DNA of 64,000 nucleotides from an uncultured Saprospiraceae bacterium. Lineage in GTDB: Bacteria; Bacteroidota; Bacteroidia; Chitinophagales; Saprospiraceae. The translations under genes and the position numbers were made by a program. The stretch spans positions 1 to 64,000 of the forward strand of contig CALGLU010000021.1 of NCBI GenBank assembly GCA_937959275.1, read 5' to 3'. Below, piece after piece: positions 7,018 to 15,345 of the stretch (the stretch's first letter is position 1; each line of letters begins with the position of its first letter). The notes below the pieces were generated by a model that saw only the letters and a program-made list of their open reading frames with translations, was not told the origin of the DNA and ran no database searches.

Positions 7018-7890
7018 ATGAAATATCTATTTATACTGTCTTTAGCAAGCATTCTAGTCTTGTCATGTAAGCATGATCACAGCAGCAAAGGACATTCCCA
7101 TGATGGTGAAAATGCACATGCACAGGATGATCACAGTGGACACGATCATAGTGGACACGATCACGACGGACACGATCATTCTGGACATGATCACGATGGG
7201 CATGATCATTCTGGACACGACCATGGAAATCACGATGGGCAAACTGCTACGCTAAACACTTTAACAGCTGAAGAAGTGAGCAAGGGTTGGACAATGTTAT
7301 TTGATGGCAAGTCAATCTCAGAATGGCGTGGCTATAAGGAAGATATTTCTTCGAAATGGGTGATTGATAATGGGACTCTTCACTTTGACTCTGCACAAAA
7401 AGGCAAGGGAGGTGATATTATCAGTAAAAAAAAGTACGGTGATTTTGAGTTGTCCCTAGAATGGAAAATAGAGGACTGTGGGAATAGTGGGCTGTTTTGG
7501 AATGTGGTAGAAAGTGAGAAGTATGACAGAACGTATAAATCAGGACCAGAAATGCAGATCCTCGATAATAAGTGTCATCCAGATGCAAAGATTATAACAC
7601 ATCGAGCAGGAGACTTATACGACATGATCGAGTCGAGCGTCGAGAATGTCAAACCAGCGATGCAATGGAATCATATTCAGGTTCGCTCCAAAAATGCAAA
7701 GTATGAGTTTTATCAAAACGGAGCAAAGGTTGTGGAGTTTACAATGCATACACCTGAATGGGATGCCATGGTTGCCAAGAGCAAGTTTAAAGATCTAGAA
7801 GGATTCGGAAAAGCAAAGAGCGGGCATTTAGCTTTGCAGGATCATGGTAACAAAGTGTGGTTTAGGAATATTAAAATCAGAGAAATTTAA
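7018..7890 (+). CDS. DUF1080 (3-keto-disaccharide hydrolase-like) lipoprotein with a His/Asp-rich tract
   Basis: 290 residues. A lipoprotein signal ends LVLSC, lipidated at C17. Residues 19-72 are a run of HDHSGHDHDG-type repeats, then the DUF1080 concanavalin-like domain starts around residue 85 (GWTMLFDGKSISEWRGY, later GDFELSLEWKI and NSGLFW). DUF1080 proteins are exported glycoside hydrolases or binding proteins, some cleaving 3-keto-glycosides. The His tract should bind transition metals and is not part of the family. Its DNA is a tandem repeat at 7138-7230. A ThuA-domain lipoprotein follows by 22 bp, a typical partnership in keto-sugar catabolism. Confidence 0.88.
   Translation: MKYLFILSLASILVLSCKHDHSSKGHSHDGENAHAQDDHSGHDHSGHDHDGHDHSGHDHDGHDHSGHDHGNHDGQTATLNTLTAEEVSKGWTMLFDGKSISEWRGYKEDISSKWVIDNGTLHFDSAQKGKGGDIISKKKYGDFELSLEWKIEDCGNSGLFWNVVESEKYDRTYKSGPEMQILDNKCHPDAKIITHRAGDLYDMIESSVENVKPAMQWNHIQVRSKNAKYEFYQNGAKVVEFTMHTPEWDAMVAKSKFKDLEGFGKAKSGHLALQDHGNKVWFRNIKIREI
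7138..7230 (+). repeat. In-gene tandem repeat coding for the His/Asp tract
   Basis: A 15-bp unit of the form GGACACGATCATAGT, often paired into 30-bp units, is repeated about six times with third-position drift. It codes for GHDHS/GHDHD. Slippage can change the number of units. Confidence 0.75.
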
Positions 7891-7912
7891 GATTAAGAAA
7901 TACGTGAGAATT

Positions 7913-8905
7913 ATGAGGATGATGAATTTTTTGTACTTACCGATCATAGCCTGCCTGTCGCTTTCATGTAGTACCGCAAATAAGGGCTTAAGTGATAAAA
8001 CGATGTCCTCCAAGATGAAGGTCTTGATCGTAGATGGTCAAAACAATCATGCGATGTGGCCAAAGATTACGGCGATGATGAAGTCGTATCTAGAAGAAAC
8101 AGATCGCTTTGAAGTCGATGTTTATCGAACGAAGTATACTTGGAAAGGCGATGAATTAATCACACAGTTTCCGATTGAAGGCCTTAAGAAAACAGAAGCT
8201 TTAGATAAACCAAAACATGATCCTGAATTTAAGCCATCATTTGAATCCTATGATGTCGTCATCTCTAATTTTGGGTGGAGCGCTGCACCATGGCCAGACG
8301 AAACGCAAAAAGATTTTGAACACTATATGAATGATGGCGGAGGCTTGGTTGTCATACACGCAGCAGATAACTCCTTTGAATTTTGGCCAGCTTATAATGA
8401 AATGATTGGCCTTGGTGGTTGGGGAGGCCGTACAGAAAAAGATGGCCCTTATGTGTATTACAATTTGCAAAATAAATTAAAGAGAGATATGTCTGTGGGC
8501 AAAGGTGGTTCGCACGGACCACAGCGCGAATTCACAGTAAAGCTTCGCGAAGCCAATCATCCCATCGTCAAAGGTATGCCCGACGAATGGATGCACACAA
8601 AAGATGAATTGTATGATCGCTTAAGAGGTCCTGCAAAAAACATGACGGTGTTGGCGACTTCTTTTGCAGGAGAAGATCAAAAGGGGACTGGAAGACATGA
8701 ACCTATGATGATGATTATCGATTATGGGCAAGGAAGGGTCTTTCATACACCATTGGGCCATGCGGACTATTCTGTAGAATGTGTTGGGTTTATTACAGCC
8801 TTTCAGAGAGGTACGGAGTGGGCTGCCACTGGTCAAGTGAAAGACTCAAACATTCCAAATGATTTTCCGACGAAAGACAAGAGTAGCCATCGGTCATACA
8901 ATTGA
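7913..8905 (+). CDS. ThuA-domain lipoprotein
   Basis: 330 residues from ATG 7913. The frame is open back to 7844, but that would overlap the DUF1080 gene; from 7913 a proper lipoprotein signal appears (MRMMNFLYLPIIACLSLSC, lipidated Cys19), so this start is preferred; in-frame ATGs at 7919 and 7922 are alternatives. The mature part is a ThuA/trehalose-utilisation glutamine-amidotransferase-like fold: KVLIVDGQNNHAMWPKI, then YDVVISNFGW, then GGGLVVIHAADNSF, then GRVFHTPLGHADYS. ThuA-type proteins take part in bacterial 3-keto-sugar metabolism, fitting the DUF1080 neighbour. Both proteins are probably attached to membrane and face the periplasm. The exact reaction is not known. Confidence 0.88.
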   Translation: MRMMNFLYLPIIACLSLSCSTANKGLSDKTMSSKMKVLIVDGQNNHAMWPKITAMMKSYLEETDRFEVDVYRTKYTWKGDELITQFPIEGLKKTEALDKPKHDPEFKPSFESYDVVISNFGWSAAPWPDETQKDFEHYMNDGGGLVVIHAADNSFEFWPAYNEMIGLGGWGGRTEKDGPYVYYNLQNKLKRDMSVGKGGSHGPQREFTVKLREANHPIVKGMPDEWMHTKDELYDRLRGPAKNMTVLATSFAGEDQKGTGRHEPMMMIIDYGQGRVFHTPLGHADYSVECVGFITAFQRGTEWAATGQVKDSNIPNDFPTKDKSSHRSYN

Positions 8906-8956
8906 TGCGTTGCAAAAATCAGAATTAAAGTTTTCATAGCAGGCAATAGCTATTAG

Positions 8957-9820
8957 CTACTCAGCATACAAGCTCTGCCCAATCATCCATTCATCAAATC
9001 GTTCAATCCACGAATCACTAGGTAAATTCTGCTTCTTCATACCAAAGCCATGTCCGCCCTTTGCGTACATATGTAATTCTGTCGCTTTTCCCGCAGCAGT
9101 CCATTCTTGATACAGTTTAATGCTGGCTGGTGCCAAGTTTAGCGGATCATCTGTTGCACAAACAGCAAACATAGGAGGTGCATCTGCTGGCACTTCTTGC
9201 GAAGGGACAACATCCATCCACGCATACACAGGCCCAATAAAATCTGGCCGCGTGGCTTCCGTATAAGCATACGTGACGCCCATCGTAACAGCTCCTCCCG
9301 CAGAAAAGCCAATCAGTCCGATTTTACTTGGATCGAGATTGTATGAAGCAGCATTTTCTCTGACATGTCTAATCGCATTCAAACCATCCTCCACCGCAAG
9401 AGGTAAGACTTGTCCTGCTCGTACCAAGACCTGCTCGCCCTCCTTCATAATATCAGCAGTCCCGTCCACTCCTGTCGGCACCAATCTATATTTGAGAACA
9501 AAGGCTGTGACACCTTTTGTATTCAGCCACTTGGCAACATCACGACCTTCACTATCAATCGATAAAGCATAAAGACCACCACCTGGACAAATGATCACAC
9601 TGACACCATTGGGGTTTTCTGGTTTATAGACTAAAAGCTCAGGATCAGACACATTCGTTGTCACAGGATTGTTCCAAATTTGTGACATATACTCTCGCTC
9701 CTTAGTTGGCCATGTAAGATCAGAATCTGAATTGGGCAAAGCAATGGTTTCCTGACTGAAACCTGTTTGATGAATCATACTTGTCGCTAGGATGAGAATT
9801 ATACATGTAAATACCTTCAT
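8957..9820 (-). CDS. Secreted alpha/beta-hydrolase esterase (acetyl-xylan esterase-like)
   Basis: 287 residues, with a signal peptide (about 1-22, ending in GFSQ). Signature: VIICPGGGLYALSIDSEG (oxyanion-hole HGGG-like loop), the nucleophile elbow GFSAGG, the acid in CATDDPLN and the histidine in GGHGFG. This is the layout of BD-FAE/Axe-type carbohydrate esterases that remove acetyl or feruloyl groups from plant or algal polysaccharides. It faces the DUF1080-ThuA pair convergently, 51 bp away, adding to a small glycan-degradation neighbourhood. Substrate unproven. Confidence 0.88.
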   Translation of the reverse strand: MKVFTCIILILATSMIHQTGFSQETIALPNSDSDLTWPTKEREYMSQIWNNPVTTNVSDPELLVYKPENPNGVSVIICPGGGLYALSIDSEGRDVAKWLNTKGVTAFVLKYRLVPTGVDGTADIMKEGEQVLVRAGQVLPLAVEDGLNAIRHVRENAASYNLDPSKIGLIGFSAGGAVTMGVTYAYTEATRPDFIGPVYAWMDVVPSQEVPADAPPMFAVCATDDPLNLAPASIKLYQEWTAAGKATELHMYAKGGHGFGMKKQNLPSDSWIERFDEWMIGQSLYAE

Positions 9821-9864
9821 AATAGTTTTTCAATTAGGCAATCAAAATAGTAATAACTTAAAGC

Positions 9865-12246
9865 TTAATTATCTTTTTCAATCTCTTTTCGCAATGCTTT
9901 TAACTTTCGTTCCCATTCTTTAATTGCTTGTTCATATTCTCGGATCCGGTTTAGTTTTTCCCGATTGCGACGTGTATTGATCGAACCTCTTGATTTCTTG
10001 TTGCGCCGTTTGAATAGTAAGTCGAAGATATTGCCAGGTCGGTTTTCTTCGTATTGCTGACGTCTTTGTAGAATGGCATAATCTCGACTAGATAAAGTAT
10101 CCTGACAAGCAAATGGATTCTCCTCTGGAAAAGAAGAAGTCGTGATCATACCCTTATTATTAGCGTACTCGAATAAAGCACCCACAAGTGGTAAAGCTGT
10201 CCGTCCGCCTGAACCTGTGCCCAGATTTCGAAAGTGGATGCGCCGATCCTGAGCACCTACCCAAGCGCCGATCACCAGATCTTTGGTGTAGCCAATAAAC
10301 CAACCATCGGACTGATTTTGAGTTGTACCCGTCTTACCGCTCACAGGAAAGTCAATATCAAAGGATGAATATAATCGTTGGCCCGTCCCAGCCAATGTTA
10401 CATTTTGAAGCATCTGATTTAGAGTCTGGATGTGTTGTTGTCTTGCAACTGAAGCGTGTAGAAGTGTGTCTACGGATTGCTCTTGATCAAATAAAACCTG
10501 ACCAGTTCGGTCGATAATTCTATGTATGGATCGTAAGGGCCGTTTATTCCCTTCATTGGCCAAGGTACTATACGCCTGCACCATTTCATACAGAGAAATA
10601 TCAGATGTACCTAAAACGATTGAAGGTACTTCCTGCATTGGTGACACGATGCCCAACTCCTTGGCAGTACGAACCACCGATGGTATACCTGCCTCAAATA
10701 AGAGTTGCACGGAGATCGTGTTAATCGAGTGCGTCAAGCCACCTTTGACCGACGCATAGCCACCATATGTTCCATTTGCATTTTTCGGAGTCCAATCATC
10801 AAAATCTGCATAGCTTCTTAATTCATTGGGATAATAGCCACAAGGGTCTATTTCTTTTTCTAGAGCTGCTAAATACACGAAAGGTTTAAAGGTGGACCCG
10901 ACTTGCCGAGGAGCCGTCACATTGTCCCATTGAAATTCTCCAAAATCATTGCCGCCTACCCACGCTTTGATCTGACCCGTCTCAGGCTCTACAGCTAATA
11001 TACCCGTATGGAGCAAACTCAAATAGTGTTTGATAGAGTCAATGCGCGTTCGACTCTTCGTGTCATATCCATCCCATGTCCAGAACTCCCTCATCTTGTG
11101 AACAGCTAATTTTTCAATGGATTCTTTGTTCGTTAACCCATCTTCTCTGTAAGATTTATACTCGTCATCAGCAAAAATACCATCGTCTATGATTTTCGAA
11201 CTTTTCCCAAATAGAGATCCGCCATCCCAGCTTTTAAGAAAAAGTGTTTGTAATCGACTCATGTGAGAATGCATGATGTTTTCAGCTGCGATCTGCATAT
11301 CATAATCCAAGGAGCTAATGATCTTCAGTCCATCTGATTCGAGCTCGTATTTTGAGCCATCAGCTTTGCTTTGATCTAAGCTCCAGGCATTAAATTCCTT
11401 CTTGACTTGTTGCTTAAAATATCTAGCTAATTCTTCTCTCGCTGCATAGGATTGATAATCTAAGGATAGAGGTAATGATTTTAATTGTTCAGCGATATCT
11501 GTATTCAAGGAACCATAGCTTACCATTTGCGACAGCACAACATTTCGCCTATTCTTGGCTCGCTCGGGATGATTGCGAGGGCTGTAATAACTTGTCGCTT
11601 TTAAAATGCCAACAAGCGTAGCTGCCTCTTCTAATAATAGATCGTTGGGTTCTTTATTGAAAAAGCGCTTTGCTGCAGTCGCTAGACCAAAAGCTTGCTC
11701 GCCAAAGGAGACAGTATTAGAATACAGGACAAGGATATCATCTTTGCTATAGACCTTTTCCATTCGCCGAGCAATAGCCATTTCTCTATACTTATTAAAG
11801 ATGGTACCTAGAATGCGATATTTTTTTCTCGGATATAAGTTTTTTACTAGTTGTTGTGTTAAGGTGCTACCACCGCCGCTTGCATCTTGTTGTAATAAAA
11901 TGGACTTAAAAAACACCCGAAACAAACTTCGACTGTCCACGCCCTTATGTTTGTAAAAGCGTCTGTCCTCTGTCGATATCAAGGCAGCTATATAAAATTC
12001 ATTAAGATCTTCAGGCTGTAAATTTGATCTATTCTCTAAAAAGTATTTACCAATTAATTTCTCGTCAGCAGTGTATAATTCAGAGGCGATAGGATTTTGG
12101 ATTGCCTTAAGCTCTTGTTGCGAGGGTAGGTCATCTGTCCATTCCATATAAGTAATGAAGCGAAGGAAAAAATGACCAAAAAATAGCAATAGGATGATAC
12201 CTAATAGGATGAACCCACCAAGTTGCCATCTTGGCATACTGATCAA
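9865..12246 (-). CDS. Bifunctional penicillin-binding protein 1A-type peptidoglycan synthase
   Basis: 793 residues: one membrane anchor (about 10-31), a GT51 glycosyltransferase domain with catalytic E93 (STEDRRFYKHKGVD) and SGGGSTLTQQLVKNLYPRKK, then a transpeptidase domain with S451-T-F-K454, S507-I-N509 and K638-T-G640. It polymerises lipid II and crosslinks the peptides at the outer face of the inner membrane. The C-terminal 80 residues are strongly basic and coiled (RRNKKSRGSINTRR). An insertion at about 290-410 separates the two domains. No accessory activator is adjacent. Start ATG 12246; a second ATG three codons on is possible. Confidence 0.95.
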   Translation of the reverse strand: MISMPRWQLGGFILLGIILLLFFGHFFLRFITYMEWTDDLPSQQELKAIQNPIASELYTADEKLIGKYFLENRSNLQPEDLNEFYIAALISTEDRRFYKHKGVDSRSLFRVFFKSILLQQDASGGGSTLTQQLVKNLYPRKKYRILGTIFNKYREMAIARRMEKVYSKDDILVLYSNTVSFGEQAFGLATAAKRFFNKEPNDLLLEEAATLVGILKATSYYSPRNHPERAKNRRNVVLSQMVSYGSLNTDIAEQLKSLPLSLDYQSYAAREELARYFKQQVKKEFNAWSLDQSKADGSKYELESDGLKIISSLDYDMQIAAENIMHSHMSRLQTLFLKSWDGGSLFGKSSKIIDDGIFADDEYKSYREDGLTNKESIEKLAVHKMREFWTWDGYDTKSRTRIDSIKHYLSLLHTGILAVEPETGQIKAWVGGNDFGEFQWDNVTAPRQVGSTFKPFVYLAALEKEIDPCGYYPNELRSYADFDDWTPKNANGTYGGYASVKGGLTHSINTISVQLLFEAGIPSVVRTAKELGIVSPMQEVPSIVLGTSDISLYEMVQAYSTLANEGNKRPLRSIHRIIDRTGQVLFDQEQSVDTLLHASVARQQHIQTLNQMLQNVTLAGTGQRLYSSFDIDFPVSGKTGTTQNQSDGWFIGYTKDLVIGAWVGAQDRRIHFRNLGTGSGGRTALPLVGALFEYANNKGMITTSSFPEENPFACQDTLSSRDYAILQRRQQYEENRPGNIFDLLFKRRNKKSRGSINTRRNREKLNRIREYEQAIKEWERKLKALRKEIEKDN

Positions 12247-12407
12247 TTTCTGCTTAATCTCTTGTAGAAGGGTTTTGATGTGTTTATAGGTTTATAGAGC
12301 ATTAAACGTTAAAGGGACGTAAAAACATATGTTTGAGGGAAAGTAAGGATTAATTACTTAGCATGATATTCCTCGACTCGGCTGATGCCTCCTTCGGAAA
12401 GACAGTT

Positions 12408-12423
12408 TTTACAACTTTGTAAA
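12408..12423. promoter_or_regulatory. Short palindrome in the PBP1A-dsbA divergent gap
   Basis: TTTACAA (12408-12414) and TTGTAAA (12417-12423) are perfect reverse complements around CT. The rest of the 304-bp gap 12247-12550 shows nothing firm. An operator for either divergent gene is possible. Confidence 0.3.
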
Positions 12424-12550
12424 GACTTATAAACAGCTCTTTATAAAAAGGCATCTTAAGCAATCAACTATGTGCCCTATCTTCCTATGTGGTTCAAGGA
12501 ATGAACACTTACAACATGTATTGGTTATTATAATACCGTAATTTACACAC

Positions 12551-13243
12551 ATGTCAGAAACAGAAACTATTAAAATAGACATCGTCTCAGATATAGCTTG
12601 CCCTTGGTGCTATGTCGGCAAGCGCAGACTAGAATCCGCACTAGCAGAATGGAAAGGAGCCCCTGTGGAAGTTGAATGGCATCCCTACCAATTAGACCCT
12701 ACAATACCAGCTGAAGGTTTGTCAAGGAAGGAATACCTGATTAATAAATTTGGTAGTCTAGCGAGGATACAACCGATGATAGATAATCTAGAAAGTACAG
12801 GCAAAGAACTAGGCATTGAATTTAATTTTGGTGAGCAGGCACTATCTGTTAATACCTTGCCACTACACCAACTGCTTCACGTAGCAGGGGAAGAAGGCTT
12901 CAAAGATCAACTAAAAGAGCGATTTCTTAAAGCCTATTTCGAAGAGACCTTACGACTCAATGACATCAATGTCCTTGTCGATATCATGAAGGATTTTGGT
13001 TGGGACAAAGATAAAGTAGAGCAAATCATTGCAGATCAAGCAATCGCTCAAAACGTCAAAGATCAAATCGCACACTATCAACAGAGAGGTGTAAAAGGGG
13101 TGCCCTTCTTTGTAATTAATAATACATATGGGATCAGCGGGGCACAACCCAAAGAAGCGTTCTTGCAAGCTTTAGCTTCTGTGAAATCAGACATAGAAAC
13201 AGAGGATGGAGCAAGCTGCGATACTGAGACAGGAGAGTGTTGA
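12551..13243 (+). CDS. DsbA-family (FrnE-like) thioredoxin-fold oxidoreductase
   Basis: 230 residues with no signal peptide, so cytoplasmic, as for FrnE/2-hydroxychromene-isomerase-like DsbA relatives. The active site is C17-P-W-C20 (SDIACPWCYVGKRRLESAL). A helical insertion occupies about 50-165, and the cis-Pro loop is GVKGVPFFVIN near residue 180. The C terminus carries two additional cysteines (GASC...GEC), a tail also seen in FrnE of Deinococcus. It probably catalyses disulfide exchange or oxidation in stress responses. Monocistronic. Confidence 0.9.
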   Translation: MSETETIKIDIVSDIACPWCYVGKRRLESALAEWKGAPVEVEWHPYQLDPTIPAEGLSRKEYLINKFGSLARIQPMIDNLESTGKELGIEFNFGEQALSVNTLPLHQLLHVAGEEGFKDQLKERFLKAYFEETLRLNDINVLVDIMKDFGWDKDKVEQIIADQAIAQNVKDQIAHYQQRGVKGVPFFVINNTYGISGAQPKEAFLQALASVKSDIETEDGASCDTETGEC

Positions 13244-13362
13244 TTGATTAGCTTAAGTATTTTCAATTACTAAGTAAGAATTGTGTCTTATAAACTAAAT
13301 CTGTTCTAAACTAATATTGACCTTATTTCTTTTAGTGTAAACTAGTTCATTTTCCGTCACAA

Positions 13363-13485
13363 ACAGAAAACTGTTTGAGCGCTAGCGAGTTTTTTCTGTT
13401 TAGGAAACTGAACTCGTTGAAGCGTGAAGAAAGAAATACAGTCTTGACTTTTTGGTTACTTTTGTGTCAAGACAAAAGTGACATA
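13363..13485. repeat. Palindromic intergenic element after the FrnE-like gene
   Basis: The 13244-13636 gap has no gene. CAAACAG and CTGTTTG (about 13360-13377) form a hairpin. Further on GTCTTGAC (13441-13448) pairs with GTCAAGAC (13466-13473), while ACTTTTGT (13458-13465) pairs with ACAAAAGT (13472-13479): two alternative, overlapping stems. The wording resembles interspersed repeats common in this phylum. Only one copy is in the window. Confidence 0.4.
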
Positions 13486-13636
13486 AGGAATTGCTTAGTA
13501 TAAATCTAAATTCAGTATTAACCTGCCATCAGCGCCTCCGCTCCATCTTGTTTGCCTACTGATTGATTCTTAGGCTTTGGAGAATTTAGGATTTGAGTTA
13601 CTTCAAAACAATATATTCTTTTAATTAGTTGCAGAA

Positions 13637-14914
13637 TTAATGTTTACTACAATCAACTAAAGCTTGAACTAACTCATCAATATTGGTTTTAGTAATATAA
13701 ACGGCAAACGATAATCGCAAGGCATTTAAATTGAAGGTAGTCATTGGTCGAGAGTCAATATGATACTTGTCGAAAAGATATTCCTTCGCTTCTTTTACGT
13801 CTTTATCGATGACTTCTACGACTTGAATCGCTGATGATAATTGATCAGGTGAAGGGGTCTTTAATTTTAATGATGGATACTGTTCTATTTGATTGCGGAA
13901 ATACGCTTTTAATTCATAGGAGCGCTTTGCTATTTTATCAATGCCGATTTGATTGATAAAATCCACCGCTGCTCCAAGTCCTAAAAGCTCTGGTAAATTC
14001 CGGGTATTGTAATTTTCTAATCTGCGAATGCTTTTATCCAAGTAACCTCGACAGACGATCAGTGGCTGCAGTAAATCTTGCTTAGCTGATGATGCATACA
14101 GTATGCCGATACCTTTAGGCGCAAATAACCACTTATGTGCACTTGCTGTATAAAAGTCACAGCCCAAGTCGTGTAAGTCTATGTCAACCATGCCAGCAGA
14201 TTGGGCTCCATCTACAGCGACGAGGATACCATGTTGATGTGCCATTTCTGAAATGGCCTTGACAGGTAGGATCATCCCATTTGTGTTCACGATGTGGCAC
14301 ATGGAGATAATCTTAGTCTGTGGCGTGATGGCTTCTCGATAAAGTGCTACAATGTCTTCTTCAGCTTGAGGGAGTATTGGAAGCTGAGGGCGGACAATTT
14401 TGATTCCCTTCGCTTCTTGAAATACCTCCCAGCAGACTCGGCCAGAGGTATGCTCATGATCTGCTAAAATGATTTCATCACCACGACTCAGATTGAAACT
14501 TCTGGCAATCAAATTCATGCCCTCAGTGGTGTTATGGATTAAAGCAATTTCTTCTGCAGAGACTGAGAATAGATCGGCAACTTTCTCTCTTACGGTTTCC
14601 TTTTCTTCATCCCAGCCACCCCACATGTATTTTGAGGGGAATCCATCCAAGGTATTTCTTGCTGAGCTTGTTGTTTTTTGGACGGATAAAGGGCTACCTC
14701 CCAATGAGGCATTATTAAAATATTTTAATTGAGGAGCAAAGACAAATTGTGATTGTACAAGATTCCAGAAAGATTCCGAATTATCATCCTGCAGCCCTTC
14801 AAAATCGATAGGTAAGATTTGATCTAATCCTAATTGTTTTGCTGTGTTGATTTGTGGTATAGTGACTCCTACACCTAAGGCTTTAATGAAATGTCTTCTG
14901 TCGTGAGCTTTCAT
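13637..14914 (-). CDS. Tat-exported class V aminotransferase-fold PLP enzyme
   Basis: 425 residues. The N terminus MKAHDRRHFIKALGVGV has the twin-arginine motif (R6-R7) followed by a short hydrophobic stretch, suggesting folded export with cofactor bound. The class V fold-type I PLP site is clear: D235 in AVDGAQSAG and the Schiff-base lysine K261 in SAHKWLFAPKGIG. It resembles isopenicillin-N epimerase and cysteine-desulfurase-like proteins. Members with Tat signals exist in Bacteroidota, but their substrates are not established. It has no operon partner. Confidence 0.88.
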   Translation of the reverse strand: MKAHDRRHFIKALGVGVTIPQINTAKQLGLDQILPIDFEGLQDDNSESFWNLVQSQFVFAPQLKYFNNASLGGSPLSVQKTTSSARNTLDGFPSKYMWGGWDEEKETVREKVADLFSVSAEEIALIHNTTEGMNLIARSFNLSRGDEIILADHEHTSGRVCWEVFQEAKGIKIVRPQLPILPQAEEDIVALYREAITPQTKIISMCHIVNTNGMILPVKAISEMAHQHGILVAVDGAQSAGMVDIDLHDLGCDFYTASAHKWLFAPKGIGILYASSAKQDLLQPLIVCRGYLDKSIRRLENYNTRNLPELLGLGAAVDFINQIGIDKIAKRSYELKAYFRNQIEQYPSLKLKTPSPDQLSSAIQVVEVIDKDVKEAKEYLFDKYHIDSRPMTTFNLNALRLSFAVYITKTNIDELVQALVDCSKH

Positions 14915-14990
14915 TTAGGTAAGATAATCAAGTCTTTTTAAATGCCTGTTAAGGCTAGGCAACCGTGTGTATTGATATAATACCTAACAG

Positions 14991-15085
14991 TTAATTTGTC
15001 ATGATTTTCACCAAAAATCCCGCCAAATTAAGTTCAGAAGTACATATTTCACCCCGTGATAACTCACGGGGTTACAATGATGTCA
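14991..15085. repeat. Dispersed block copy B with its own hairpin
   Basis: 14991-15030 repeats the block at 3061-3100. It is followed by the perfect hairpin ACCCCGTGA (15051-15059) with TCACGGGGT (15064-15072), loop TAAC, and a TGTCACACC stretch comparable to the third hairpin of copy A. The flanking 20-bp inverted ends of copy A are missing here. It lies in the gene-free gap 14915-15331. Confidence 0.7.
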
Positions 15086-15174
15086 CACCTATCGGCGTTT
15101 TTCAATCTGTTTCAGAAACTATGATTTGACTAATGAGGGAGCATGCGCCCGCACAATCATTCAATACATGTCTA

Positions 15175-15345
15175 ATATCACATTTGCAAAAAACTCAACA
15201 CCCAACACCTGGCCTGCCGGCAAGCAGGCTCAAAACTCAACACTCTTTTCCCGCTCCGCTCCCACATTCAACACCTGCTTGCCTTCATGCTAACTCAACT
15301 CAACACTCAACATTCAACACTCAACACACTTTTACCACCCAGGCA
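15175..15345. repeat. Low-complexity CAACACT-rich stretch
   Basis: An irregular array of AACTCAACACTCAACA-like units with an embedded hairpin (GCCTGC with GCAGGC). It gives an accidental plus-strand reading frame with no protein character. It sits at the 3' end of the large protein gene that follows on the minus strand. Confidence 0.6.

Noticed and set aside
7073-7255. Plus-strand frame rich in Met, Ile, Thr and Asp
   Set aside because: Alternative reading of the His/Asp tandem repeat of the DUF1080 gene.
15175-15345. CRISPR-like repetition
   Set aside because: Units are irregular and short, with no constant repeat/unique spacer alternation and no cas genes in the window.
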